The notes under the pieces are model-generated. The model saw only the letters and a program-made list of their open reading frames with translations. It did not search any database and was not told the origin of the DNA. The translations under genes were made by a program, and so were the position numbers. Positions 1 to 9,951 of a stretch of 64,000 nt of DNA are shown here, piece by piece (position 1 is the first letter of the stretch; every line of letters starts with the position of its first letter). This DNA is from Pseudomonas fluorescens (GTDB lineage: Bacteria; Pseudomonadota; Gammaproteobacteria; Pseudomonadales; Pseudomonadaceae), in contig NZ_CP012831.1 in the NCBI RefSeq assembly GCF_001307275.1, positions 2,906,501-2,970,500 on the forward strand, written 5' to 3'.

Positions 1-2500
1 GGCCACCTGACGGCAGCAACTGGTAGTAGAGGGTTTCCAGGGTCAGCGGCTGGGTGGCGTCCAGCGGCAGCAGGGCGTCGCGGCGGTACAGCACCGATTG
101 CAGAAAGCGCTGCAGCGGCACCAGCAGGCTTTGTTCGTCGTGATAGGGCAGGTGTTGTTGCCACAGCGCGTTGAATTCATCGAGCACGTACAGATCGGCT
201 TCGTCCTCGTTGGTCCGGTAGAACACCTGGATGCACTCGGGCTGGCCCATGGGCAGGATCAGCGCCAGGTCGTGGTCTTCCAGGGCCATCGGGTCCAGGT
301 GCAAGGGGCTGTAGGCCGTCAGTTCCTCGCCCAGGTAATCCATCAGCGCCGACAAACTGCCCAGGGCCACGTGATTGACATGACCGGGCACCAGTTCCAG
401 CACGTGGTAATGCTGCTGGACCTGAAGCAGGTAGCGGTGATTGAGCCTGCTCAACAGCAGGGTCTGCGCCGTTTCGATGACTTCCTCGACACGCCGCGCA
501 ATGAATTGGGCGCGGTTGTGGCAGAAGCAGCGCACCTGCAAGCGCGGCTGGCGCTGGGTGACAGGCAGGTCGTTGAGGTAGTCGCGCAGGCAGTCGAGCA
601 GGGCGTGTTCACCGTCGAAACGGTTGACCAGCACTTCATTCCAACTGTTGAGCGTAACCTGGTCGAGGGTCAGCACCAGGTTTTCCCGGACCCCGGCATA
701 GCTCAGGGAGTCGGTACGCTCGGTGGTCATCAGGATATTCAGGTCGCGATGGTGCTTGAGCGGATCGACGCCGACGTTCACCAGGATCAGCACTTCGCTG
801 GGCACGCTGGCGCGCAGTAACTGCGCTTCATCCACCGTGACCAGGGGCAGGGCGATGGACTGTTGCAGGCTGCCCAGCAGGTTGAACAGTTCGAACTCGC
901 TCAGGTCGCTGTCACCTGGGTGCAGCGCCAGGCGCGTGCTGCTGTCGATCACGCCGTTGCGATGGCACCAGGTCAGCAGCTCCAGCAACTCGCGGCAACG
1001 CTTGATGGGCGCGAAGTTCTCCCACTCCAGGGCGTTGAGGCTGCCGTTGTACAGGCCCCACTGGTTCTGCCCCGGTTCCTTCTTGTTGGGTGACTGGACC
1101 AGCGTCAGGGTGTCTTCGGCCAAGTCCGGCGCGATACCAGGGTTGATGAACTCGACCTTGTCGGCCTTGCGCTCGAAGGCGGCATACAAGCGCCGGCCAA
1201 GCACGTTGAGATCGCGCTTGTTGATCAGGCTGACGGTTTTCTCGGTGCGGGCGAACTGGGTCAGGAAGCGGTAGCTGTGGGTGAGTTCGTTGACCAGTGC
1301 GCGCCGCTCGTGGCTGACCTGGCGGACTTTCCACTGGCTGCGGCTGTCCAGTAATGCCAGTTGACGCTGGTCCCAGCCCCATTCCCGGGCCAGTCGCTCA
1401 AGCAGCACCCGTTGCCAGCCACTGCTGCGCGCCTGGCCGGTGAGTTTGCGATTGACCTTCAGGTACAGCGCACGGCGGATCAACTCCAGGCGTTCGGGTT
1501 CGCCACGGGCATCGAGGTATTCCTCGATGCGGCGGTAAACCAGCATGTACGGGTCCAGCTCTTCCAGGTCCAGGCGATTGGCGAACACGGCCTGTTTGAA
1601 GCGCAGGCTCAGGCAGCGCACGTTCGGGTGTTCGCTGGCATAGACCTCGGTCAGCAGCAGCTTGAGCACGGACTTGTAGGGCGATTCGATACCCTTGAAC
1701 AGCTGCCAGAGCCCGGCGCCGACGAATTCGCCCGGCGGAATGTAGGCCAGGTGTCCCAGGTCCAGGGTTTCATCTGCGCGAATGAAGCGCTTGGACATCA
1801 GCGTATGGGTGTACTGCTCGTAGTTCTCTTCTTCATAGACCGGCACCAGCCACCAGATCGGCGTGCGCCCGGCCAGCCATATCGCGGTGCGGTAGAACTC
1901 GTCCAGCAGCAGGTAATGCTGGGTGGTGCCGCAATCGTCGGAGCTGAGCTGGTTGTCCCGCTCGCCCCGCACGAAACGCGCCGGGTCGATCAGGAAAAAG
2001 TGGGCTTCGGCGCCCTGGGTCGCGGCCCAGATCTCCAGCAACTGGCATTTCTTGCGCAGCTCGGCCAGTTCATCGTCGCTCAGGTCCGGCCCGTGGCACA
2101 CCCACACGTCCATGTCGCTCTGGTCGGCCTGGGCCAGGGTGCCGAGGCTGCCCATCAGGAACAGGCCAAGGATCGGTCGCGGCGGGTTGCTGCCGTGCCG
2201 GGGCTTGTAGGAAAACGAACGGGTCAGCCGCTGGGCTTCGGCAAGGACGTTGGCGTCAGGCTCGTAGTTCGACAGCCCGGCGGGCGTGCTGCCGGAGACG
2301 TAGCCGGGCAGCAGCGGATGGTTGACGTGGAAAAACAGCGGCAGCAGCGTCAGTACGCCTTGCTGGCGGGGCGACAGGCCTTCGAGGGCGCGCTCCAGCC
2401 GCACGGTGTTGAGCTTGAGAAAACGTGCGCGCAACTGGCTCAGCACCTTGCGGTCGATTCCCTCGTCCAGATCGGGGCGTATTTCGTGATTGCGGGTCAT
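1..2500 (-). CDS. cyaA: Class I adenylate cyclase CyaA (partial, C-terminus cut by the left edge)
   Basis: Makes cAMP from ATP in the cytoplasm. Reading leftwards from the ATG at 2498-2500 gives an uninterrupted frame of 833 codons running off position 1. The first residues are MTRNHEIRPDLDEG. Residues about 117-131 hold the nucleotidyltransferase-like GS...SDMD core of class I cyclases, followed by DVWVC. Family members are about 950 residues long, so roughly the last 110 residues are missing. The C-terminal half of this family is regulatory. The long rightward frames over the same stretch are antisense shadows. The gene is transcribed leftwards out of the window and its start faces the two small genes to the right, which point the same way. 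Confidence 0.95.
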   Translation of the reverse strand, partial: MTRNHEIRPDLDEGIDRKVLSQLRARFLKLNTVRLERALEGLSPRQQGVLTLLPLFFHVNHPLLPGYVSGSTPAGLSNYEPDANVLAEAQRLTRSFSYKPRHGSNPPRPILGLFLMGSLGTLAQADQSDMDVWVCHGPDLSDDELAELRKKCQLLEIWAATQGAEAHFFLIDPARFVRGERDNQLSSDDCGTTQHYLLLDEFYRTAIWLAGRTPIWWLVPVYEEENYEQYTHTLMSKRFIRADETLDLGHLAYIPPGEFVGAGLWQLFKGIESPYKSVLKLLLTEVYASEHPNVRCLSLRFKQAVFANRLDLEELDPYMLVYRRIEEYLDARGEPERLELIRRALYLKVNRKLTGQARSSGWQRVLLERLAREWGWDQRQLALLDSRSQWKVRQVSHERRALVNELTHSYRFLTQFARTEKTVSLINKRDLNVLGRRLYAAFERKADKVEFINPGIAPDLAEDTLTLVQSPNKKEPGQNQWGLYNGSLNALEWENFAPIKRCRELLELLTWCHRNGVIDSSTRLALHPGDSDLSEFELFNLLGSLQQSIALPLVTVDEAQLLRASVPSEVLILVNVGVDPLKHHRDLNILMTTERTDSLSYAGVRENLVLTLDQVTLNSWNEVLVNRFDGEHALLDCLRDYLNDLPVTQRQPRLQVRCFCHNRAQFIARRVEEVIETAQTLLLSRLNHRYLLQVQQHYHVLELVPGHVNHVALGSLSALMDYLGEELTAYSPLHLDPMALEDHDLALILPMGQPECIQVFYRTNEDEADLYVLDEFNALWQQHLPYHDEQSLLVPLQRFLQSVLYRRDALLPLDATQPLTLETLYYQLLPSGG

Positions 2501-2668
2501 GTCAGCTCAAACCGGCTCGCGGCGTCGAACGTGGGGTGATGGCAGGTTAGCGCCCGGTCTTGGGAATACTTAAGCTGAAAACAGGATTTTTGATGCCGGT
2601 TCTTTACGCCGGGCGCCAGTGCGCCTGCGGAAATCCCGTAGAGGAGATTTCCGTGGGCGGCAGGGGGA

Positions 2669-2917
2669 TCAGGCGGCTTCTTGTTGAACGCTGAGTATCG
2701 TCAGGACGGTTTGGACATTTTGGGCGGCATCCCGTCCCAGGCTGGTCAGGTAACCACCGTCGGGCTGGGTGATCAGGTCTTTCTCGTACAGGCGTTGGGC
2801 AGCGGCAATCGCTTTAGGGGCAGCGGTCTGATGAATTTTCAGGCCTTCCTGGGAACTGTCCAGGTTGAAGAGTGCAAGGATTTCCAGTTCGGCAACCAGC
2901 TCAGGGGTAAGCGACAT
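2669..2917 (-). CDS. TIGR02647 family small protein
   Basis: An 82-residue protein beginning MSLTPELVAELEILALFNL. It matches my memory of the TIGR02647 family of short gammaproteobacterial proteins, sometimes described as DNA-binding without a proven function. The frame stays open upstream to 3034, but the ATG at 2915-2917 is preferred because GGAG sits about five bases upstream and the extra N-terminus would be atypical. The middle part (KAIAAAQRLYEKDLI...GYLTSLGRDAAQ) reads like a compact winged-helix-like fold. It lies between cyaA and another small conserved gene, all leftward. The family name is fairly safe; the function is unknown. Confidence 0.8.
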   Translation of the reverse strand: MSLTPELVAELEILALFNLDSSQEGLKIHQTAAPKAIAAAQRLYEKDLITQPDGGYLTSLGRDAAQNVQTVLTILSVQQEAA

Positions 2918-3039
2918 AAGGACTCCAGACTTTCTAGGAATTTGGTCGACAGCGTCACTAAGGTGAGCGCACTCGGCCGAGCTGTCCAGTGTCAGTGTCA
3001 TGGTTTTTTTGTTTTGGGTGGCAAGAGAAGCCATTTGTC

Positions 3040-3132
3040 GTGGCGAGGGAGCTTGCTCCCGTTCGGCTGCGCAGCAGTCGTTAAGCTATTAGGGCCGCTT
3101 CGCGCCCCAGCGGGAGCAAGCTCCCTCGCCAC
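3040..3132. repeat. REP-type palindromic pair, GTGGCGAGGGAGC class
   Basis: Two inverted copies of a GTGGCGAGGGAGCTTGCTCCC-type core enclose about 50 bases, so that the 5' end (from 3040) is complementary to the 3' end (to 3132). The same class recurs at 30919-30948 and 41047-41130. It lies between two leftward genes and could form a long hairpin in RNA. Confidence 0.8.
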
Positions 3133-3154
3133 AGAAGCAACTTTGCCTGTCGGT

Positions 3155-3439
3155 TCAGTTCTTTTCCGGCGGCAACTCAGGCAGGGCGCGCAATGCGGCT
3201 TCGTACCATTGGGTATCGAACGGGCGATCTTCTTCCAGGATCGCATCGATCTCCACCGCCAGCACATGGGCCATCAGATTGAGGATTTCTTCGCGCTCAT
3301 AACCGACCAGGGTCAACTTGTTGAAAGTGGCCTTGGCCGCAGGCGGATTGTCACTTTCGATCTGGTTTTCGATGGCTTGGATCAGCGTGTTCTCGACGAA
3401 TTCTTCTTCGTCGTTGTCGATGTCGGTTGGCTCGCTCAT
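3155..3439 (-). CDS. Conserved hypothetical acidic small protein
   Basis: A 94-residue, strongly acidic, probably cytoplasmic protein. The N-terminus (MSEPTDIDNDEEEFVENTL) is disordered-looking. A helical part follows, including HVLAVEIDAILEE and PFDTQWYEAALRALPELPP. The start at 3439 is chosen over the longer frame to 3478 because GGAG lies just upstream of this ATG (GGAGCCTGCC before ATG). No signal peptide or membrane segment is seen. I do not recognise a characterised family. Its position between cyaA and a GST gene seems conserved in pseudomonads. The function is unknown. Confidence 0.75.
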   Translation of the reverse strand: MSEPTDIDNDEEEFVENTLIQAIENQIESDNPPAAKATFNKLTLVGYEREEILNLMAHVLAVEIDAILEEDRPFDTQWYEAALRALPELPPEKN

Positions 3440-3563
3440 GGCAGGCTCCTGTAAGAAAGGTCGCCAGTTTACCTGCATTCAGCGGCGTGATGCGCCTGGC
3501 AAGAACCCCCTCGACGGTCTATAACGCAAGGCTGCCAACCCCGCACGGCCTGGAGGCTTTGTA

Positions 3564-4223
3564 ATGCTCAAGCTTTATGGTTTCTCTGTCAGTAATTATT
3601 ACAACATGGTCAAGCTGGCACTGTTGGAGAAGGGCGTGCCCTTCGAAGAAGTGCAGTTCTTTGGTAGCCAGACCCCGGAAGCCCTGGCCATCAGCCCGCG
3701 CGGCAAGGTGCCGGTGTTGAAGACCGAGCAGGGTTTTATCAACGAGACCAGCGTCATTCTCGAATACATCGAGCAAACCCAATCGGGTAAAGCCCTGCTG
3801 CCGACTGACCCGTTCGAGCGCGCCCAGGTGTTGGCCTTGTGCCGGGAAATCGAGCTGTACATCGAGCTGCCGGGGCGGGCCTGCTATGGCGAGGCGTTTT
3901 TCGGCATGACAGTGGCCGATGCCATCAAGGAAAAGTCCAAGTCCGAATTGCTGCTGGGGTTCGCCTCGCTTGGCCGGCACGGCAAATTCTCGCCCTATGT
4001 GGCGGGCGACAGCCTGAGCATTGCCGACCTGTATTTCTACTACAGCCTTTCGCTGGCCTTGCAAGTGGGCAGGAAGGTCTTCGATATCGATTGGCTGGCG
4101 GACATGCCGGCGGCCAAGGCGCTGATGGAGCGCTTGGAGCAGAACCCGAACGTGCGGCGGATCGCTGCGGACAGGGAGGCAGAGATGCCGGCGTTTTTGG
4201 CGATGATTGCCGCCAAGAAGTGA
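3564..4223 (+). CDS. Glutathione S-transferase family protein
   Basis: A 219-residue cytosolic protein with the two-domain GST plan. The N-terminal thioredoxin-like domain (about 1-80) starts MLKLYGFSVSNYYNMVKLAL and contains KVPVL with the expected cis-proline and ETSVILEYIE, the glutathione-binding strand-loop. The helical C-terminal domain (about 85-215) ends with IADLYFYYSLSLA and KALMERLEQNPNVRRI, as in the GST N-capping region. A serine or tyrosine near residues 8-13 would be the catalytic position. It is likely to conjugate or reduce small electrophiles with glutathione; the substrate cannot be told. It is convergent with argH, with a REP pair between them. Confidence 0.88.
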   Translation: MLKLYGFSVSNYYNMVKLALLEKGVPFEEVQFFGSQTPEALAISPRGKVPVLKTEQGFINETSVILEYIEQTQSGKALLPTDPFERAQVLALCREIELYIELPGRACYGEAFFGMTVADAIKEKSKSELLLGFASLGRHGKFSPYVAGDSLSIADLYFYYSLSLALQVGRKVFDIDWLADMPAAKALMERLEQNPNVRRIAADREAEMPAFLAMIAAKK

Positions 4224-4248
4224 GCTTTTCGGTGATTTGAAGTCAGCT

Positions 4249-4343
4249 ATCGCGAGCAGGCTCGCTCCCACATCTGAATCTCTGAATGTTCACAAAGGGT
4301 GTGTTCACCGTAGATCCATTGTGGGAGCGAGCTTGCTCGCGAT
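4249..4343. repeat. REP-type palindromic pair, GTGGGAGCGAGCTTGCTCGC class
   Basis: The left copy ATCGCGAGCAGGCTCGCTCC and the right copy GGAGCGAGCTTGCTCGCGAT are inverted around about 50 bases. It lies exactly between the convergent GST and argH genes. The left copy has one core change (CAGG for CAAG). Confidence 0.85.
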
Positions 4344-4354
4344 GCTTCTGGCTT

Positions 4355-5749
<1,395 letters not shown>

Positions 5750-6211
5750 GAATTCGCTCGTGATCGGCTGTGGAAAAAGTAGCGGTTAAAGGCTGCGGCG
5801 GATGATAGCAGGGTTGCCGGGACTGGCGCTGGCACTGGTCGGCAGGTTTTTTCGATCGAGGCCTGGGATCCAACCGGGTTTTCGCACAACGATATTTTTC
5901 AATTGAGCAATATCGTCGTGGCAACCGTCTACAGTGGACGGTAGGACTTTTGCTTTTTCCATCCATGGCGCACCGGACACATAGAAAAAGGGGGAGCTCA
6001 TATTGGTCAGATCGACAGTTAACAATCCCTACGGCAACGCCGTGCGACAACGGGCCTCGGGCATCGGTCGGCAAGCGCTGGTAAAGATAGGCAACCGCCT
6101 CGCGGCACTTTTTGGCCCTCGAGCGAGTCTTAGCGTGGATCGCGGTGACGGATGTCACTTCCCCTGTCTACGCTATCCTTGTGCGAGACTCACGCAGGAA
6201 TCCAGCGCAAT
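5750..6211. other. Divergent argH-algR intergenic region, no gene seen
   Basis: These 462 bases separate the argH and algR starts. It has lower GC than its surroundings around 5885-5935, including AACGATATTTTTCAATTGAG, and it probably contains both promoters. Short frames here (for example 5786-6025 leftward) have no family resemblance, no good ribosome site and poor codon use. In P. aeruginosa the sensor gene algZ/fimS sits at this place, but no kinase sequence can be found here in any frame. Confidence 0.7.
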
Positions 6212-6958
6212 ATGAATGTCCTGATCGTTGATGACGAACCACTGGCCCGCGAGCGCCTGAGCCGAATGGTTGGCGAGCTCGAGGGTTACAGTGTCCTGGA
6301 GCCGAGCGCCACCAATGGCGACGAGGCATTGGCCCTTATTGACAGCCACAAGCCGGATATCGTGCTGCTCGACATTCGCATGCCTGGCCTGGATGGCCTG
6401 CAGGTGGCGGCGAAGTTGTGCGAACGAGAGTCGCCGCCCGCCGTGGTGTTCTGTACCACCCGGGACGACTTTCCACCCGAGGTGTTGCAGGCCGGTGCCG
6501 TGGGTTACCTGGTCAAGCCGGTGGCGTCCGAGGCGTTGCTCGAAGCCTTGCGCAAGGCCGAGCGACCCAACCGCGTGCAACTGGCGGCGCTGACCCGTCC
6601 GGCCGCCGAAAGCGGCAGTGGCCCACGCAGCCACATCAGCGCGCGCACCCGCAAAGGCATCGAGTTGATCCCCTTGAACCAGGTGGTCTATTTCATTGCC
6701 GACCATAAATACGTGACCTTGCGCCATGAGAGTGGCGAGGTGTTGCTGGACGAACCTCTCAAGGCCCTTGAAGACGAGTTCGGCGAACGCTTTGTACGCA
6801 TCCACCGCAACGCCCTCGTGGCCCGCGAGCGCATCGAGCGTTTGCAACGCACCCCCCTTGGGCATTTCCAACTGTTCCTCAAAGGCCTCAATGGCGACGC
6901 GCTGATTGTCAGCCGGCGGCACGTGGCCGGCGTGCGCAAGATGATGCAGCAGCTTTAA
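6212..6958 (+). CDS. algR: Alginate/LytTR response regulator AlgR
   Basis: A 248-residue response regulator, the same length as P. aeruginosa AlgR, which activates alginate, twitching and other virulence genes. The N-terminal receiver domain starts MNVLIVDDEPLARERL. Asp54 in DIVLLDIRMPG is the phosphoacceptor, D7/D8 form the acidic pocket, and the switch lysine is in GYLVKPV. The C-terminal LytTR DNA-binding domain (about 140-245) includes IELIPLNQVVYFIADHKY and FVRIHRNALVARERI. An upstream in-frame start at 6152 is rejected because the receiver domain begins exactly at 6212. No AlgZ/FimS kinase gene is adjacent. hemC follows about 140 bases downstream. Confidence 0.96.
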   Translation: MNVLIVDDEPLARERLSRMVGELEGYSVLEPSATNGDEALALIDSHKPDIVLLDIRMPGLDGLQVAAKLCERESPPAVVFCTTRDDFPPEVLQAGAVGYLVKPVASEALLEALRKAERPNRVQLAALTRPAAESGSGPRSHISARTRKGIELIPLNQVVYFIADHKYVTLRHESGEVLLDEPLKALEDEFGERFVRIHRNALVARERIERLQRTPLGHFQLFLKGLNGDALIVSRRHVAGVRKMMQQL

Positions 6959-7096
6959 GCCAGGCGGTCCAAGGCGTTCAACGCGTTTCATTTCCAGGAT
7001 CTGGCGGCCAGGGAGGCCTTGGGGTCGTGATTCAAATCAAAGCGGTTTTGACTGAGCTGTTATTATCTGCCGTATCTTTTAAGTACGGATTGATCC

Positions 7097-8038
7097 ATGT
7101 CCCCTCGCGAGATCCGCATCGCCACCCGTAAAAGTGCCTTGGCCCTCTGGCAGGCCGAATACGTCAAAGCCCGCCTGGAATCGGCCCATCCCGGCCTGAT
7201 CGTGACCCTGGTGCCCATGGTCAGTCGCGGTGACAAGCTGCTGGACTCGCCCCTGTCGAAAATCGGCGGCAAGGGGCTGTTCGTCAAGGAGCTGGAAACC
7301 GCGCTGCTGGACAACGAAGCCGACATCGCCGTGCATTCGATGAAAGACGTGCCCATGGACTTTCCCGAAGGCCTGGGCCTGTTTTGCATCTGCGAGCGGG
7401 AAGACCCGCGCGATGCGTTCGTCTCCAACACCTTTGCCAGCCTTGAGGCGTTGCCTGCCGGGAGCGTGGTCGGTACGTCCAGCCTGCGTCGCCAGGCCCA
7501 ATTGCTGACGCGTCGTCCGGACCTGCAAATCCGTTTCCTGCGCGGCAACGTCAACACGCGCCTGGCCAAGCTCGATGCCGGTGAGTACGACGCCATCATC
7601 CTCGCCGCCGCCGGCCTGATCCGCCTGGGCTTCGAAGACCGCATCACCTCGGCCATCAGCGTCGACGACAGCCTGCCGGCCGGTGGGCAAGGGGCGGTGG
7701 GTATCGAGTGCCGCAGCGCCGACAGCGACATCCACGCCCTGCTGGCGCCGCTGCACCATGCAGACACCGCCACGCGAGTATTCGCCGAACGCGCGCTGAA
7801 CAAACACCTCAATGGCGGCTGCCAAGTGCCGATTGCCTGTTACGCCGTGCTGGAAGGCGAACAGGTCTGGTTGCGGGGCCTGGTGGGGGATCCCAACGGG
7901 GGCCGGCTGCTCAGCGCCGAAGCCCGGGCACCGCGCCAGGATGCCGAGGCGTTGGGCGTGCGGGTGGCTGAAGACTTGTTGAGCCAGGGCGCCGCCGACA
8001 TTCTCAAGGCGGTCTACGGCGAGGCCGGCCACGCGTGA
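7097..8038 (+). CDS. hemC: Porphobilinogen deaminase (hydroxymethylbilane synthase)
   Basis: Polymerises four porphobilinogens to hydroxymethylbilane in haem, sirohaem and corrin synthesis; cytosolic. The length is 313 residues, normal for HemC. Landmarks are [18 protein letters not shown] at the start, the substrate loop HSMKDVPM, the arginine-rich [18 protein letters not shown], and [12 protein letters not shown], whose first cysteine binds the dipyrromethane cofactor. The ATG is at 7097. Its stop TGA overlaps the hemD GTG by four bases (GTGA at 8035-8038), so the two are translationally coupled. Confidence 0.97.
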   Translation: MSPREIRIATRKSALALWQAEYVKARLESAHPGLIVTLVPMVSRGDKLLDSPLSKIGGKGLFVKELETALLDNEADIAVHSMKDVPMDFPEGLGLFCICEREDPRDAFVSNTFASLEALPAGSVVGTSSLRRQAQLLTRRPDLQIRFLRGNVNTRLAKLDAGEYDAIILAAAGLIRLGFEDRITSAISVDDSLPAGGQGAVGIECRSADSDIHALLAPLHHADTATRVFAERALNKHLNGGCQVPIACYAVLEGEQVWLRGLVGDPNGGRLLSAEARAPRQDAEALGVRVAEDLLSQGAADILKAVYGEAGHA

Positions 8039-9951
8039 CGGGTTGGCGGCTGTTGCTCACCCGGCCGGCGGACGAGTCGTCGGCGCTGGCGGCTGTCCTG
8101 GCCGAAGCGGGGGTCTACAGCAGCAGCCTGCCGTTGCTGGATATCGAGCCGGTCCCGCTGTCCGAGGCCGGGCGGACGATATTCCAGGCTCTGGATCAAT
8201 ACTCTGCGGTGATCGTGGTCAGCAAGCCGGCCGCACGCCTGTGCCTCGAGCTGCTGCGCCAATACTGGCCCCAGCCTCCGGACCAACCCTGGTTCAGCGT
8301 GGGCGCGGCCACCGGACAGATCCTTGCCGATGCCGGCCTCACGGTGTTTTATCCCGATAACGGCGACGACAGCGAAGCCTTGCTGGAACACTTGGTCTTG
8401 CGCCAGGCTGTTTCGCGGCCCGACCCCAAGGTCTTGATCGTGCGGGGCGAAGGCGGGCGTGGCTTGCTGGCAGAGCGTTTGCGCGAGCAAGGTGCTAGTG
8501 TCGATTATCTGGAATTGTACCGCCGCCACCTGCCCAGTTACGGTGAAGGGGCGTTGCCGGCGATAGTCGAAGCGGAACGCTTGAACGCACTGGTGGTCAG
8601 CAGTGGGCAGGGCTTCGAGCATCTGCAGCGGCTGGCCGGCGAAGCGTGGCCGGCCCTGGCGCGGTTACCGTTGTTTGTTCCAAGCCCAAGGGTTGCCGAG
8701 ATGGCGCGTGCCGCCGGAGCCCGAACAGTTGTGGATTGCCGTGGCGCCAATGCCGCGGCTTTGCTGGCGGCGTTACGGGAACACTCCGTGCCGTTTTCTA
8801 ATGCAAAGGATGGATACGTGAGCGAAACAGCCTTGCCAAAAGAAGATCTAGACCAGCCAGCGATCGATGCGCCGGTTGAACCCCCGGCCCCAGTGGCGCC
8901 GCGCCGCGGCAACGGGCTGGCCATTGTTGCCTTGCTGCTCGGCGCCGCCGGTGTCGCCGTGGGCGGTTGGGGCGTGTGGCAGGTACGTCACCTGCAAACC
9001 AATAACCAGCAGCAGTCCGCCCAGGTCCAGGCGCTGAACGACCAGGCCCAGGCCCTCAAGCTCAACGAGCAACGCCTGAGCGAGCGCCTGGCGCAATTGC
9101 CCCCGGCCGAAGAGCTGGAGGAGCGGCGGCGCCAGGTGGCCCAGTTGCAAGGTGATCAGCAGCACCTGAGCCAGAGACTGGAAACCGTGCTGGGTGCCAG
9201 CCGCAAGGATTGGCGCCTGGCGGAGGCCGAGCATCTGTTGCGCCTGGCCAGCCTGCGTCTTTCCGCCCTGCAAGACATCGACAGTGCCCAGGCGCTGGTC
9301 CAGGGCGCTGACGAAATCCTGCGCGAACAGAACGACCCCGGTTCGTTCGCGGCCCGCGAGCAATTGGCCAAGACCCTCGCTGCGCTGCGCAGCACCGAAC
9401 AACCGGATCGTACCGGGCTGTTCCTGCAACTGGGTGCCTTGCGTGACCAGGTGCTGCAACTGACCGAACTGGCACCCGAGTACAAGGATCGGGGCGAGTC
9501 GCTGCTGGGCCTGACCGCCGATGGCGATGGGGCCAGCCGGTGGGCGCAGTGGTGGGACCAGATCTCGCGCTATATTCGCATCGACTTCAACGCCGACGAG
9601 AACGTCCGTCCGCTGCTGGCCGGACAAAGCCTCGTGCAAGTGCGCCTGGCCTTGAGCCTGGCGCTGGAGCAGGCGCAATGGGCTGCCCTCAATGGTCAGG
9701 CGCCGGTATACACCCAGGCGCTGACCGAGGCCCGGGACGTGTTGAAGAACAACTTCAACCAGGACAATCCGCAAAGCAAAATCATGCTCGAACGCGTGGG
9801 TGAGCTGTCCAAGCAGCCGGTGACGGTGGTCACCCCGGACCTCACGGGCACGCTGAGCAGCGTCCAGGCCTACCTTGAACGCCGCAACCTCAATGCCCAG
9901 GAATCGGTCAAGCCGCTGCCCGCGCCAGGCGCGCAGGAGGCCACGCCATGA
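8035..9951 (+). CDS. hemDX: Fused uroporphyrinogen-III synthase HemD / membrane protein HemX
   Basis: One open frame of 638 codons contains two proteins that are separate genes in many pseudomonads. Residues 1 to about 255 are HemD, which closes hydroxymethylbilane to uroporphyrinogen [28 protein letters not shown] and [17 protein letters not shown] are typical. Residues from about 262 are HemX: an acidic lead, one membrane anchor ([19 protein letters not shown], about 298-316), a coiled coil rich in Q/A/L/E, and the conserved [19 protein letters not shown] region. There is no stop between them. A possible internal HemX start is the GTG at 8818 with AAGGA upstream. The start is GTG overlapping the hemC stop, and the end overlaps hemY by four bases. 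Confidence 0.9.
   Translation: MTGWRLLLTRPADESSALAAVLAEAGVYSSSLPLLDIEPVPLSEAGRTIFQALDQYSAVIVVSKPAARLCLELLRQYWPQPPDQPWFSVGAATGQILADAGLTVFYPDNGDDSEALLEHLVLRQAVSRPDPKVLIVRGEGGRGLLAERLREQGASVDYLELYRRHLPSYGEGALPAIVEAERLNALVVSSGQGFEHLQRLAGEAWPALARLPLFVPSPRVAEMARAAGARTVVDCRGANAAALLAALREHSVPFSNAKDGYVSETALPKEDLDQPAIDAPVEPPAPVAPRRGNGLAIVALLLGAAGVAVGGWGVWQVRHLQTNNQQQSAQVQALNDQAQALKLNEQRLSERLAQLPPAEELEERRRQVAQLQGDQQHLSQRLETVLGASRKDWRLAEAEHLLRLASLRLSALQDIDSAQALVQGADEILREQNDPGSFAAREQLAKTLAALRSTEQPDRTGLFLQLGALRDQVLQLTELAPEYKDRGESLLGLTADGDGASRWAQWWDQISRYIRIDFNADENVRPLLAGQSLVQVRLALSLALEQAQWAALNGQAPVYTQALTEARDVLKNNFNQDNPQSKIMLERVGELSKQPVTVVTPDLTGTLSSVQAYLERRNLNAQESVKPLPAPGAQEATP
8805..8820 (+). promoter_or_regulatory. 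Possible internal ribosome site and GTG start for a separate HemX
   Basis: AAAGGA at 8805-8810 precedes GTG at 8818-8820 by seven bases, and the codons after it read [11 protein letters not shown], which looks like a natural HemX N-terminus. It is in frame with HemD. Both a 638-residue fusion and a 377-residue HemX could therefore be made. Confidence 0.5.

Noticed and set aside
5786..6025. Leftward 79-codon frame in the argH-algR gap
   Set aside because: No ribosome site, no recognisable features, untypical codon use; probably chance.
8035..9951. hemD as a pseudogene
   Set aside because: The HemD part is complete and in frame; only the stop before HemX is missing.
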